A stretch of 64,000 bases of DNA from Actinocatenispora comari. Its GTDB lineage: Bacteria; Actinomycetota; Actinomycetes; Mycobacteriales; Micromonosporaceae. Under the pieces are notes generated by a model. That model saw nothing but the letters and a program-made list of their open reading frames with translations, was not told where the DNA came from and ran no database searches. Positions 46,664 through 55,110 of the stretch are shown here, piece by piece; the stretch's first letter is position 1; each line of letters begins with the position of its first letter. The translations under genes were made by a program, and so were the position numbers. Location of the stretch: the NCBI RefSeq assembly GCF_017312725.1, contig NZ_BOPO01000127.1, forward strand, positions 1-64,000, read 5' to 3'.

Positions 46664-47140
46664 TCACTCTGCGGGAAGGCTCTGGCCATTTTCGAGATAG
46701 GCGAATTTTTCTTCCATGGCGGCCGAGTGGGCGGTCTGTAGCCGCTGCGATAGCCTCGGTATTGTTAGTTCGGGTACCTCAAGAAGGTTCACATATCGGT
46801 AATCAGAGAGTTCATCGGCTTGGAGCTTGATGAATTTGTGCTGTTCCGGTGTTAGGTAGCCGCCGTTGAAGATGAAGAGGATTTTGTCGCCATCTCGCTT
46901 CGAGGGGGCCCAGTCGGCGACGAGGAGGCGGCCGATGGTGGGGCGGATGCCGAGTTCTTCTTCGACTTCGCGTACGCAGGCTTCGTAGGGGGTCTCGCCG
47001 GGCTCAACGTAGCCGCCTGGGATGTCCCAGTAGTCCTTGTAGGTGGGGCGCACCATCATGATGCGGCCCTCGGCGTCGGTGAAGAGGGCTCCGGCTGCTG
47101 CCGCTGCGCGGGTGGGGTTGTGCGGTCCGGGTGTCGTCAC
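46664..47140 (-). CDS. Nudix hydrolase (island)
   Basis: 158 aa from GTG at 47140. Nudix box GGYVEPGETPYEACVREVEEELGI (key G, E, REVEEELG). AAAGALFTDAEGRIMMVRPTYKDYWDIP precedes it. The downstream NGGYLTPEQHKFIKLQADELSDYRYVNL matches the branch found beside XRE-TPR regulators in actinomycetes. It starts 19 bases after the stop of the upstream regulator, so both are one operon. Substrate unknown. Confidence 0.92.
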   Translation of the reverse strand: MTTPGPHNPTRAAAAAGALFTDAEGRIMMVRPTYKDYWDIPGGYVEPGETPYEACVREVEEELGIRPTIGRLLVADWAPSKRDGDKILFIFNGGYLTPEQHKFIKLQADELSDYRYVNLLEVPELTIPRLSQRLQTAHSAAMEEKFAYLENGQSLPAE

Positions 47141-47159
47141 GTGGTCGAGGGTATGCGGG

Positions 47160-48383
47160 CTATTCGGCGACCTGCATCCGGCGGGCGAGGCCGGTGAGTT
47201 GGTGGCTCGGTGTGCCTCGGCTGCGGCGTACCCACGTGCGGACCAGGTTGCGGCTGGCGGCGTGGTAGCGGATCTGCTCGGGGGCGAACTGCTCGGCGTT
47301 GAGTAGCGCGGCCATGGCGTCGTCGGTGCGGTTCCACGCGTTGTACGCGCGAGCGGTCTCGATGGCGTGCCGTGCGCGGCGCTCGGCCGGGAGGCTGGAC
47401 GTGTCGACTCCCGGGGCAAGGTCCATGGCCACCTGTACGTCGCCGAGTTCGAGTGCGGCCTGCACACGGTGAATGGCGACGTTGGTGGGACCGAACGCGG
47501 TCCAGAGGTGGTTGGCGTCTTGGCCGATGCGGCGGGCTGCCGAGTCTGCTTCGGTGAGGAAGGTCTGCGCCGCGGCTCGGTTGTCGCTGCGGGAGGCGGC
47601 GACTGATCCAGTGAGGAACAGGGTTCCGTACACCGACAGGTAGGTCGGGGTGGCCTTGCTGAGGCCGGGTTCGAGGAAGTTGGCGGCGTCTTCGACCAGG
47701 CGGACGGCGTCGGCGTAGCGGCCGGTGGCGAGCAGCGTGTGCGTGAGCGATCGGAACAGGGAGCCGAGTACGACGGGGTTGCCGGCGTCCTGGGCGAGGT
47801 GGAAGCCGCGTTCGGCGGAGATCCATGCGAGGTCGGTTTCGCCGAGCTTGGTTAACAGGGTCGCGGCGGCCTGGTAGGTGAGGGCGAGCGCCTGGCGGGC
47901 CTGGTCGCGGTCGTCGCCGGTCGAATTGCGTACCGCGGTCTGCGCGTCGGACAGCACGGCCGGCAGGCGGTTGACGACGTACCCGAACTGCGACTCCTGG
48001 TAAGCGGTCCACAGGTCGTCGACGCTGGACTTCAACACCGGTAGCGCAACCGGCTCGTCCTCGGCGGTCGACAGGAACGGGGACAGCTGGCGGTAGTCGA
48101 GCAGCGCCTCGCGCAGTGCGGGGACGGTGCGGGTGCCGCTGTCCGGGGACCACTGCATCATCGTCGGCTCGCCGAGCAGATCGCCGACGCTCACGTCCAG
48201 GCAGTCGGCAAGCGACCGCAGTACCGAGAGCCGGTCGAGGTGGATCTTGTTGTTCTCGACCTTGCTCAGCCAGTCCTCGGTACGGCCGACGAGACCGGCC
48301 AGCACGCCCTGGGACATGCCGCGACGGCGGCGCTTCCACGCGATGCGCTCGCCGATTGTCAACGTGTCTGGCGCGTCCGGCAC
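47160..48383 (-). CDS. XRE regulator with TPR-like C-terminus (island)
   Basis: 407 aa from GTG at 48383, with GGTGGAG upstream. N-terminal XRE helix-turn-helix: LTIGERIAWKRRRRGMSQGVLAGLVGRTEDWLSKVENNKIHLDRLSVLRSLADCL. The remaining 330 residues are helical repeats of TPR style (ARQALALTYQAAATLLTKLG, DLAWISAERGFHLAQDAGNP, RYADAVRLVEDAANFLEPG). This class usually senses a peptide or small ligand. A 7-5-7 inverted repeat (CCCGGAA/TTCCGGG, 48418-48436) in its promoter region is a likely operator shared with the divergent zinc-ribbon gene. Confidence 0.9.
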   Translation of the reverse strand: MPDAPDTLTIGERIAWKRRRRGMSQGVLAGLVGRTEDWLSKVENNKIHLDRLSVLRSLADCLDVSVGDLLGEPTMMQWSPDSGTRTVPALREALLDYRQLSPFLSTAEDEPVALPVLKSSVDDLWTAYQESQFGYVVNRLPAVLSDAQTAVRNSTGDDRDQARQALALTYQAAATLLTKLGETDLAWISAERGFHLAQDAGNPVVLGSLFRSLTHTLLATGRYADAVRLVEDAANFLEPGLSKATPTYLSVYGTLFLTGSVAASRSDNRAAAQTFLTEADSAARRIGQDANHLWTAFGPTNVAIHRVQAALELGDVQVAMDLAPGVDTSSLPAERRARHAIETARAYNAWNRTDDAMAALLNAEQFAPEQIRYHAASRNLVRTWVRRSRGTPSHQLTGLARRMQVAE

Positions 48384-48417
48384 GCTCCACCGTCCCGCAA
48401 GGCTGTCCGGCAACGAC

Positions 48418-48436
48418 CCCGGAAAAGTATTCCGGG
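48418..48436. promoter_or_regulatory. CCCGGAA-N5-TTCCGGG operator between divergent genes
   Basis: Perfect inverted repeat (7-bp arms, 5-base spacer AAGTA), 35 bases from the XRE start and 33 bases from the ATG of the small zinc-ribbon gene. Location and symmetry suggest binding by the XRE-TPR protein. Confidence 0.6.
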
Positions 48437-48468
48437 TTGTTCCTGCACAGTGACCATACGTTGCCGCT

Positions 48469-48648
48469 ATGACCGAATCCAATGCCTCACGCGGTACCTG
48501 CCAGTCCTGTGGCGGTAGGGGCTGGAAGTACGAACGCCCGATGCGGGCCGTGGTCACCGACCGGCTCGGCTCCGAGCAAGCTTCGACGTGGGCGAAGCGC
48601 CCGTGCGCCGTCTGCAACGGGACCGGCTCGGCGACGGACGCGCGATGA
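48469..48648 (+). CDS. 59-residue zinc-ribbon peptide (island)
   Basis: From ATG 48469 to TGA 48648. Two knuckles, CQSCGGRG and CAVCNGTG, follow the CxxCxGxG pattern of DnaJ-type zinc fingers and are 28 residues apart, with WKYERPMRAVV between. ATG of the next gene overlaps its stop (ATGA). A peptide of this type could bind zinc or act as an adaptor. Divergent from the XRE-TPR gene. Confidence 0.75.
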   Translation: MTESNASRGTCQSCGGRGWKYERPMRAVVTDRLGSEQASTWAKRPCAVCNGTGSATDAR

Positions 48649-48947
48649 CTGGCCGGTACTGGACCGATACTCCGGCACCGTTCGGGTCGCGGTCCGACTG
48701 GTACCGGGTCCGTCGTGCCGTCGACCTGATGCCGACCGGCGTTGCGGTTGCGACCGTCGTTGCCTACCCGGCCGACGCGATGGTGGCGCTACACATGCCG
48801 ACCGGGTCCATGGCCCGGCTGTCGGCCGGCGATGCGCTGGGTATCGCGGCGTGCCTGTCCGCGGCGGTCGAAGGAAGCATCCCGGCCGCGAACGGTGACG
48901 GCCTGGTGCTCGAAGCCGATCTCGGCGACGGCTGGCACCGGATCTGA
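48645..48947 (+). CDS. Hypothetical protein (island)
   Basis: 100 aa from ATG 48645, overlapping the zinc-ribbon stop by 4 bases. No family recognised. It seems to be a small globular protein (RYWTDTPAPFGSRSDWYRVRRAV, SMARLSAGDALGIAACLSAAVEG, LEADLGDGWHRI). The pair with the zinc-ribbon peptide is a common sort of small accessory operon beside XRE regulators in actinomycete islands. The 48948-49541 gap after it holds no gene I can support. Confidence 0.7.
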   Translation: MTGRYWTDTPAPFGSRSDWYRVRRAVDLMPTGVAVATVVAYPADAMVALHMPTGSMARLSAGDALGIAACLSAAVEGSIPAANGDGLVLEADLGDGWHRI

Positions 48948-49541
48948 CATGAGGCTCCCGGCCGGCGGCTCATCAGCAGCGGTCATCGCCGACCGGGTAC
49001 GGGGCAGGACGGGCGCGGCGACACAGCCCTGTCGTACCCAGGGCGCCGAGGGTGCCCCGCGTCCGTCCTGCTCCCGTGACAAGACCGGCACCGGGCCGGG
49101 CGCCGGCATCCCCCGTACGCCACTCCCCTGGCGTACCCAAGCCCGCCCGCCCGGTGCCATCCAACGCCAGGAGACACGGATGGCAGCGCCCGTCGCCTCA
49201 TTCGTCGCCGTTCGCGGTCAGCGGTCTACCTGAGCCACAAGGCATCCGCGCGGATCGGTGGCTGACCAAGGCGATTACCGATCTCGAAGGAGCCGGGTTA
49301 TCCGCGCATGGGCCAGTCGGGGCCACACCGTGATCACCCGCCGACGAGTCCTGTCACGTCCGGCGAGGCGAGACGGTCACAGCCTCGGACGGGTTTGTGA
49401 CGACGACGGATGGTGCCACGAAGCCACGGCGTTGTGTCTGTGCCCGATGGCGGGCCACCTGCCGGGGTGTCGGGGGCGGAGCCCGCCGGTGCGGGGTCTG
49501 GGGGCTGCGCCCCCAGGAGGTGTGGCGAGCGATGAAGGCTT

Positions 49542-49614
49542 GCGCTTTCCGCAAGCACACGTGCCGAATCGCGAGCGGGTGACGGGAATCGAACCCGCAC
49601 TGTCAGCTTGGGAA
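49542..49614 (-). repeat. Right attachment site, within intact tRNA-Gly
   Basis: 73 bases identical to 41464-41536; the part 49574-49614 is the 3' portion of the intact tRNA. The homology extends left, imperfectly, to about 49451, including a GGGGGCTGCGCCCCC hairpin downstream of the tRNA. Confidence 0.88.
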
Positions 49615-49644
49615 GCTGAAGTTCTGCCATTGAACTACACCCGC
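49574..49644 (-). tRNA. tRNA-Gly (anticodon CCC)
   Basis: 71 nt without CCA. Acceptor GCGGGTG pairs with CACCCGC; the D-arm is AGTTCAATGGCAGAACT, the anticodon arm TCAGC-TTCCCAA-GCTGA (loop position 33 is T, anticodon CCC), and the T-arm GCGGG-TTCGATT-CCCGT. CCC reads GGG glycine codons. The gene serves as the attachment site for the island at 41464-49614. Confidence 0.95.
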
Positions 49645-49752
49645 GTGCTCGCTCGACCGGGTCGAGTGAACCGCTCACACTCTACAGGGCCGAGGCGGGG
49701 GCGCCCGGCCCACCCCGGGGGAGGGTGGGCCGGGCGGGGGCGAGGAGTGAGG

Positions 49753-50274
49753 TCAGTGGTGGGTACGGCGGTGCCGGCCCTGCGGTCCGTCGATGAGGCG
49801 GCGGATCGAACCGGTCAGGCCGCGGCGCCCGGGACGCCGGTCCTGGTCGGGACGGTCGGAACGGCGCGGGTCGTCGCCGCTGCGCTGCGGCGGGATGAAC
49901 GACGCGCCGCCGCCGTCCGCGGCGCGCATGGCGGACGCGAGGAACGCACCGGAGCCCCAACCACCGGCGACACCATCGCCGGCGGCGCCACCGTCGGCCG
50001 GGCTGTCGGGCGTGGCGCCGTGGTGCGCGGCGCCGTCCGGGGACGCCGTCGGGTGGCCGGCGGTATCGGCCGACGGCGCGCCGGGGCGGCCGTGGTCGCC
50101 GGCGGGGCCCGGGTCGGATCGGACGGTGCGGAACGCGCCGGTCGGGCCGACGGTGACGCCGAGCCAGCGGACCGACATGCTGGACAGGTCGGATCCGCTG
50201 CGGGAGTCGAGGTCGACGATCTCGCCGACCAGGGTGATGCCGGCGCCGGTTGCGGATGCGGCGAAGCTGGTCAC
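49753..50274 (-). CDS. Hypothetical protein with disordered C-terminus
   Basis: 173 aa from GTG at 50274 with GGAGG 5 bases upstream; its GTGA overlaps the stop of the gene above, so translation is coupled. Residues 1-45 look folded ([35 protein letters not shown]). The rest is low-complexity Gly/Pro/Asp/Ala/Arg. Family not recognised. Confidence 0.65.
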   Translation of the reverse strand: MTSFAASATGAGITLVGEIVDLDSRSGSDLSSMSVRWLGVTVGPTGAFRTVRSDPGPAGDHGRPGAPSADTAGHPTASPDGAAHHGATPDSPADGGAAGDGVAGGWGSGAFLASAMRAADGGGASFIPPQRSGDDPRRSDRPDQDRRPGRRGLTGSIRRLIDGPQGRHRRTHH

Positions 50275-50852
50275 GGAGCCTCCATGATCGTGGACGGTGC
50301 GCCTGGCGCGATGGAACGGTGGGGCGTGGTGGAACCGCGCGGCGCGGTTCGGCTGGGCGGCGCGGTCGGGCCGCACAGTGTGTTGGGTGCATGCCAGACG
50401 GTGATGTGGGCGGAACCGGCGCCCGGGCGACCGGGCGTGACGGCTGGGCGGTCGCGGCGACCGACCATCGCGGCATCGATGAGGAACTCGAACAGGCGCC
50501 AGTCGACCGTGCCGGCGGCGCGGCCGAGCTGGGCGAGCCGGGCCAGCCGACCGCGGTCTCGAACCGGGATCGCGGTGCCGGCCAGGTATGCCTCGTCGTC
50601 GCGGTCGTCGGCCGGGAACGAGTGCAGCGCGTAGCGCCCGTCACGCTCGAGGTCGTGCCGCTTCGGCGAGTCGATCAGGAAGCAGAACAGCCCGTCATCG
50701 GTGATCACCGGGCTGACCGGATGGACCCGCGGCCCGCCGTCGCGGCGGACCGTGGCGAGGAAGCCGAAACCCTGCCCGAACTGGTGCACGAGGTCGCGGA
50801 TGGCCTCGGCCAGCTCGGGTGCCGCATCGGCGAACTCTGCCCAGGTGACCAT
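50271..50852 (-). CDS. Pyridoxamine 5'-phosphate oxidase-like FMN protein
   Basis: 193 aa from ATG at 50852. FMN-binding split barrel: [51 protein letters not shown] and [12 protein letters not shown] are the family segments. C-terminal 70 residues are extended and Pro/Thr-rich. Such proteins bind FMN or F420, or degrade heme; which applies cannot be told. A perfect LexA/SOS box (50866-50881) lies 14 bases upstream of the start, so DNA-damage control is likely. Confidence 0.85.
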   Translation of the reverse strand: MVTWAEFADAAPELAEAIRDLVHQFGQGFGFLATVRRDGGPRVHPVSPVITDDGLFCFLIDSPKRHDLERDGRYALHSFPADDRDDEAYLAGTAIPVRDRGRLARLAQLGRAAGTVDWRLFEFLIDAAMVGRRDRPAVTPGRPGAGSAHITVWHAPNTLCGPTAPPSRTAPRGSTTPHRSIAPGAPSTIMEAP

Positions 50853-50865
50853 GGGTCTGATTCTA

Positions 50866-50881
50866 TCGAACATATGTTCGA
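50866..50881. promoter_or_regulatory. LexA/SOS box
   Basis: TCGAACATATGTTCGA is a 16-base perfect palindrome and an exact match to the actinobacterial LexA site TCGAAC-N4-GTTCGA. It is just upstream of the PPOX-like gene (minus strand). The next plus-strand gene starts 254 bases away, so the minus gene is the likely target. Confidence 0.85.
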
Positions 50882-51134
50882 ACAACCACTGTTTTGGCAC
50901 CCCCGATCGGACGATTCGAGCCGGCCCCGACGCCACACCCGGCGGGGACTCCGCACCGCGGCGAACCCGTGGCGGTCCACCGGCGCACACCGAACGGTGG
51001 AACGGCGGTACCGGGTGCGGGGTCGGCCGGCGGTTCGCCGGTGTGGAGATCGCCTGCCGGGCGGCGGTGTGGACGCTGAGATGGCAGAGTCTCGCTGCGA
51101 CGGGAGCGACGAGTGCGACGAGGAGGAGACCGCG

Positions 51135-52298
51135 ATGCCCGCATTCGGCGACTACCAGAACGAGCTCTACTTCCAGGCGCTGTTCGGCACTCTGCCGGAC
51201 CTGCCGATGGCGTACGCCGAGCTGGCCGCTCGGGCCGAGCAGGCGCTGCCGTCGTCGGTCTGGTCGTACGTGGCGGGCGGCGCGGGTGACGAGCACACCC
51301 AGCGGGCGAACGTCGCCGCGTTCGAGCGGTGGGGGCTGGTGCCGCGGATGTTCGTCGGCGCCGCGCAGCGCGATCTGTCGGTACGGCTGTTCGACCTGGA
51401 ACTGCCGGCGCCGGTGTTCCTGGCCCCGATCGGCGTGCTCGGGCTGTGCAGCCAGGACGGGCACGGTGACCTGGCGGCGGCGCGGGCCGCGGCGCAGACC
51501 GGCGTACCGATGGTCGCGTCGACGTTGAGCGAGGACCCGCTGGAGGACGTGGCCGGCGCGTTGGACGCGACGCCGGGGCTGTTCCAGCTGTACACGCCGA
51601 CCGACCGGGAGCTCGCCGCGAGCCTGGTGGGCCGGGCCGAGGCCGCCGGGTACCAGGGGATCGTGGTCACGCTGGACACCTGGGTCACCGGCTGGCGGCC
51701 GCGCGATCTCGCGACCGGCAACTTCCCGCAGCTGCGCGGGAAGTGCCTGGCCAACTACACGTCCGACCCGGTGTTCCGGCGGCTGCTCGGGCAACCGCCG
51801 GAGCAGGACCCGCGGGCCACCGTGCTGAAGTGGGTGCAGCTTTTCGGTAACCCGCTGACCTGGGACGACCTGCCGTGGCTGCGGTCGCTGACCACGTTGC
51901 CGCTGGTCGTGAAGGGCATCTGCCACCCGGACGACGCGCGCCGCGCCCTGGACGGCGGCGCCGACGCCATCTACTGCTCCAACCACGGTGGGCGGCAGGC
52001 GAACGGCGGGCTGCCGACCCTGGACGTACTGCCGGAGATCGTCGCGGCGAGCGACGGCAAACCGGTGCTGTTCGACTCGGGCATCAGGTCGGGCGCGGAC
52101 ATCGCGAAGGCGCTCGCGTTCGGCGCCACCGCGGTCGGCGTCGGCCGGCCCTACGCGTACGGGCTGGCGTTGCGCGGCACCGCCGGCGCGGTGCACGTGC
52201 TGCGCTCGCTGCTCGCCGAGCTGGACCTGATCATGGCGGTCGACGGCTACCCGACCCTCGCCGACCTCACCCCCGACGCCCTCCGCCGCACCGGCTGA
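51135..52298 (+). CDS. FMN-dependent alpha-hydroxy acid oxidase (lactate 2-monooxygenase type)
   Basis: 387 aa from ATG 51135, with AGGAGGAG upstream. TIM-barrel flavoenzyme oxidising L-2-hydroxy acids. Features: [20 protein letters not shown] near the start, [61 protein letters not shown] (Lys), [13 protein letters not shown] (catalytic His) and [32 protein letters not shown]. The [12 protein letters not shown] segment is closest to the lactate 2-monooxygenase branch, which releases acetate and CO2 rather than pyruvate. Substrate inferred from family. Confidence 0.93.
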   Translation: MPAFGDYQNELYFQALFGTLPDLPMAYAELAARAEQALPSSVWSYVAGGAGDEHTQRANVAAFERWGLVPRMFVGAAQRDLSVRLFDLELPAPVFLAPIGVLGLCSQDGHGDLAAARAAAQTGVPMVASTLSEDPLEDVAGALDATPGLFQLYTPTDRELAASLVGRAEAAGYQGIVVTLDTWVTGWRPRDLATGNFPQLRGKCLANYTSDPVFRRLLGQPPEQDPRATVLKWVQLFGNPLTWDDLPWLRSLTTLPLVVKGICHPDDARRALDGGADAIYCSNHGGRQANGGLPTLDVLPEIVAASDGKPVLFDSGIRSGADIAKALAFGATAVGVGRPYAYGLALRGTAGAVHVLRSLLAELDLIMAVDGYPTLADLTPDALRRTG

Positions 52299-52319
52299 CG
52301 CGGCCGCTGGCGCCCGCCG

Positions 52320-52712
52320 CTACTCGATCTCCTTGTGTACCGCCTCGATGTTGTTGCCGTCGGGGTCGCTGACGAACGCGCAGTAGGCGCGGTACTCGGG
52401 CCAGAAGCGCGGGGCGTGCCGGGAGGTACCGCCGGCCGACACCGCGACGGCATGGAAGGTGTCGACCGCGTCCCGGTCGTCCGCGGCGAACGCGAGGTGC
52501 ATCCCGCGGGTGGCGTCCCGCGCCCTCTCCGCGGTCTCCAGCGACAGCGACGGCGTGTCCCGCTCCGGATGCCAGTACTCGGCCACCGTCTCGGTCCGGT
52601 ACCCGGCGACGATGCCGAGCGTCTCCAGCGCGGCGGTGTAGAACCGCTCGCTCGCCTCGAAGTCCGACGCGAACACGCCCAGGTGATGAATGAAGGACGT
52701 CGATGCTTCCAT
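52320..52712 (-). CDS. VOC (glyoxalase-like) family protein
   Basis: 130 aa from ATG at 52712. A single VOC module: SFIHHLGVFASDFEASERFYTAALETLG, MHLAFAADDRDAVDTFHAVAV, YCAFVSDPDGNNIEAVHKE. The DPDGNNIE end is the typical metal-site Glu. Function may be dioxygenase, isomerase or resistance binding; not known. Confidence 0.9.
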   Translation of the reverse strand: MEASTSFIHHLGVFASDFEASERFYTAALETLGIVAGYRTETVAEYWHPERDTPSLSLETAERARDATRGMHLAFAADDRDAVDTFHAVAVSAGGTSRHAPRFWPEYRAYCAFVSDPDGNNIEAVHKEIE

Positions 52713-52799
52713 GGCGGCGCAGCCTACCGAAGCGCTCCGACACCCACCGATGATCGCGTCCGCGACCACGCCCCGCCGGTCACCACAAGACGCCCGCAA

Positions 52800-53100
52800 C
52801 GCCATGACGCGCCCACCGCCACGCGCCGCCCCGCCGGGCACAAGCGCCCCACCGCGGCACAAGCGCCCCGCCGCGGTGCAAGGAACCGCCGGGCACAAGG
52901 AACCCGTCGGCACAAGGAACCGCCGGGCACCGGGAGCTTGCCGGGCGCAGCGAGCCCGCCAGGCACAGCGAGCCTGCCGGGCGCAGTGAGTACGCCGGGC
53001 ACGGGGAGCCCGCGGGGCACAGCGAGCCGGGCACAGCGAGCCCGCACCCGCGACGCCGCTGCCGACGACCCGGCCAGCACGAGGTGCCCGGCACGACGAG
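52800..53100. repeat. Degenerate array before the MFS gene
   Basis: The 451-base gap between the VOC gene and the MFS gene is largely built of short words such as GGGCACAGCGAGCC, CACAAGGAACCGCCGGG and CACGAGGTGCCCGG repeated loosely. No gene is seen. Confidence 0.8.
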
Positions 53101-53163
53101 GTGCCCGGCACGACGAGGTTCCGCCACCGCGAGGTCCGCCACGGGACGATCGGGCCGCCACTG

Positions 53164-54438
53164 CTACCCGGTCGTACCGGCGGGGTGCAGTTCGGCCCGG
53201 CGGAGGGCGCGGGCGGCGAGGCCGACGGCGGCGGCGACCAGGCAGATCGCGGCGCAGCCGGTGAAGAACACGGCCGGTCCCCACGCGGCGACGGTGAGGC
53301 CGACCGCGGGGAACAGGATCGGCGCGAGCCCCAGCGTGCCGAGCGTGGTGACGGCGATGATCCGGCCGAGGTGGCCGGGGTCCGCCTCGGTCTGCACCAG
53401 CGCGCTGGTCAGGGTGCTGGTGACGCCGCTGGTCAACCCCATCGACCCGCCCAGCAGTACGGCCAGCGGCAGGCTCGGCGCGAACCCGATCCCGGCCGTA
53501 CCGGCGGCGGTGGCGAGCAGTGCGCCGGTGGCGACGAGCCCGGCCCGCGGGATCCGGCTGCGCGCCGCGACCAGCAGCGCGGCCGCGGCGCCGCCGACGC
53601 TGAAGGCGCTGGCGATCCAGCCCATCCCGGCGGCGCCCCAGCCGCGCTCGTCGGCGAGCAGCACCAGGCCGAGCGCGACCGGGCCGCTGAAGCACATCTC
53701 GCTCAGGCCGACGACCACGACGAGCGGCGCCAGTACCCGGTGGCCGCGCAGGTAGCGCAGGCCCTCACCGAGCCCGCGCCAGGCCGGTACCCGGGTGGCG
53801 GCCGGGGCCGGGGTGGTGCGCACCGCCAGCAGCAAGACCAGGGAGATCGCGAACAGCGCGCTGGCCGTGCCGAAGGCCGCCGGTGCGTCGCCCGCGGCGA
53901 GGACGACGCCGGCCAGCGCCGGGCCGACCGCGTTGCTGAGCCGGATGGACAGCCCGCGCAGGCCCTGCAGCCGGGCGAGCTGACCGGTCGTGGTGATGCG
54001 TGGCGGGAGAGCGCCGACGGCCGGCATGAACAGCGCGTCGACCACGCCGAAGACGATCGCGGCGGCGATCAGCAGGCCGATCCCGGGCGAGGTCAGCAGG
54101 ATGGTCGCGGCGACCGCGCCGATCACCAGGCAGCGGGTGGTGTCGCTGGCGACCGCGATCCGGCGCGGGCCGAACCGGTCGGCGACCACGCCACCGGCGA
54201 GCATGAGTACGGCTCGGGGCACCGCACCGCACGCCACCACCAGCCCGACGTACGAGGGGCCGGCGATGCGGGTGGCCGCCCAGGACAGCGCGAGGAAGTA
54301 GACCACGTCCCCGGTCACCGACGCGGTGTACGCGGTGAGCCAGCGCAGCACGTTCGGGTCGCGGTGCGCCGGCCGGGCGACCGCCGTCCCGGGAGCTCCG
54401 CCGCGGTGGGACTGCTGACGCGCCGCGGCCCCGCTCAT
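53164..54438 (-). CDS. MFS exporter
   Basis: 424 aa from ATG at 54438, overlapping the ArsR stop (ATGA). Twelve hydrophobic segments. Motif A reads GGVVADRFGPRR. It has no clear substrate sequence, but the order with an ArsR-type regulator and a strong operator suggests an inducible efflux pump. A basic Pro/Arg/Gly N-terminus of 25 residues precedes the first helix. Confidence 0.92.
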   Translation of the reverse strand: MSGAAARQQSHRGGAPGTAVARPAHRDPNVLRWLTAYTASVTGDVVYFLALSWAATRIAGPSYVGLVVACGAVPRAVLMLAGGVVADRFGPRRIAVASDTTRCLVIGAVAATILLTSPGIGLLIAAAIVFGVVDALFMPAVGALPPRITTTGQLARLQGLRGLSIRLSNAVGPALAGVVLAAGDAPAAFGTASALFAISLVLLLAVRTTPAPAATRVPAWRGLGEGLRYLRGHRVLAPLVVVVGLSEMCFSGPVALGLVLLADERGWGAAGMGWIASAFSVGGAAAALLVAARSRIPRAGLVATGALLATAAGTAGIGFAPSLPLAVLLGGSMGLTSGVTSTLTSALVQTEADPGHLGRIIAVTTLGTLGLAPILFPAVGLTVAAWGPAVFFTGCAAICLVAAAVGLAARALRRAELHPAGTTG

Positions 54439-55013
54439 GCCGGGTCCGCGTCGAGGGGCACGGTGCCCGGCACCGGGAACGCCTGGACCTGCACCGACAC
54501 CGGCGCGCCGCCCTCGGTGGCGGGCTCGTCCCGGTACCGGCGGATCACGTCGAACAGCTCGGCGCGCAGCCGGGCCACCTCGGCCGGGGTGAGCGTCAGG
54601 GTGAAGTCGCCGTACGTGCTGACGTCGGCCCACTCCCGGGGCAGCAGCGGGACCTCCTGCGCGGCCCGGCGCAGCTGCTCGATCCGGGCCAGCACGAGCG
54701 CGTGGGTGTACGAGCGTCCCGCCGCGCGCTGGTCCGCCGGCCCGGCCGACGGGTCGTGGATCGACTGCCGGTGCGCCGCCTTCCACCAGCGGTCTCGCCC
54801 GCTGCCGAGCTCCTCGTCCTCGATGATCAGTCCGCCGGCGGCGAGCCGGCGGAGGTGGTAGCTGGCCGCGCCCGGGTTGATGCCCAGCTCGGCGGCGATG
54901 CGGGTGGCGGTGGCCGGGCCGCCGTCGCGGAGCAGGTTGAGCACGGTCAGCCGGATCGGGTGGGCCAGCACCCGCAGGGTGGCGGTGTCGAGGCGGATGT
55001 CCTGCTCGTCCAT
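54435..55013 (-). CDS. ArsR-type regulator of the MFS exporter
   Basis: 192 aa from ATG at 55013; the in-frame TAC/ATG further up is inside the operator side. Winged helix: [55 protein letters not shown]. The remainder ([19 protein letters not shown]...) is the C-terminal ligand part seen in helix_turn_helix_20 regulators of MFS pumps. It overlaps the exporter by 4 bases and binds, by inference, the operator upstream. Confidence 0.92.
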   Translation of the reverse strand: MDEQDIRLDTATLRVLAHPIRLTVLNLLRDGGPATATRIAAELGINPGAASYHLRRLAAGGLIIEDEELGSGRDRWWKAAHRQSIHDPSAGPADQRAAGRSYTHALVLARIEQLRRAAQEVPLLPREWADVSTYGDFTLTLTPAEVARLRAELFDVIRRYRDEPATEGGAPVSVQVQAFPVPGTVPLDADPA

Positions 55014-55027
55014 GGCCCGACGGTACA

Positions 55028-55061
55028 CCTACAACAGTTGTTTCAAAACATCTGTTGTAGG
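55028..55061. promoter_or_regulatory. 34-bp operator with 10-bp arms
   Basis: CCTACAACAG (55028-55037) and its perfect complement CTGTTGTAGG (55052-55061) enclose the AT-rich TTGTTTCAAAACAT. It begins 15 bases upstream of the ArsR gene start on the minus strand and is 50 bases from dcd on the plus side, so it most likely controls the regulator-exporter operon. Confidence 0.75.
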
Positions 55062-55110
55062 TTCCAGGGTGGGTTGGGCGTTGCCCGGGCACTGTCGGTA
55101 CGCTGCGCGA

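Larger units (their letters stand above)
41464..49614. mobile_element. Genomic island in tRNA-Gly(CCC), integrase lost
   Basis: Bounded by the 73-bp direct repeats, with 8,078 bases between equivalent points. Much of the inside has clearly lower GC than the flanks, especially 42.8-46.7 kb. Next to the left repeat two copies of AATGGCACGC (41622-41631, 41633-41642) resemble integrase arm sites. No intact integrase, excisionase or replication gene is visible, so it is likely a stranded island. Confidence 0.8.

Noticed and set aside
48948-49333. Search for an integrase or excisionase gene next to the right attachment site
   Set aside because: Frames here have no integrase motifs; translation is Arg/Pro-rich and interrupted.
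51135-52298. Possibility that the FMN oxidase gene is controlled by the LexA box
   Set aside because: The box is 254 bases away and much closer to the minus-strand PPOX-like gene; the oxidase has its own strong ribosome site and the region between lacks a clear promoter link.
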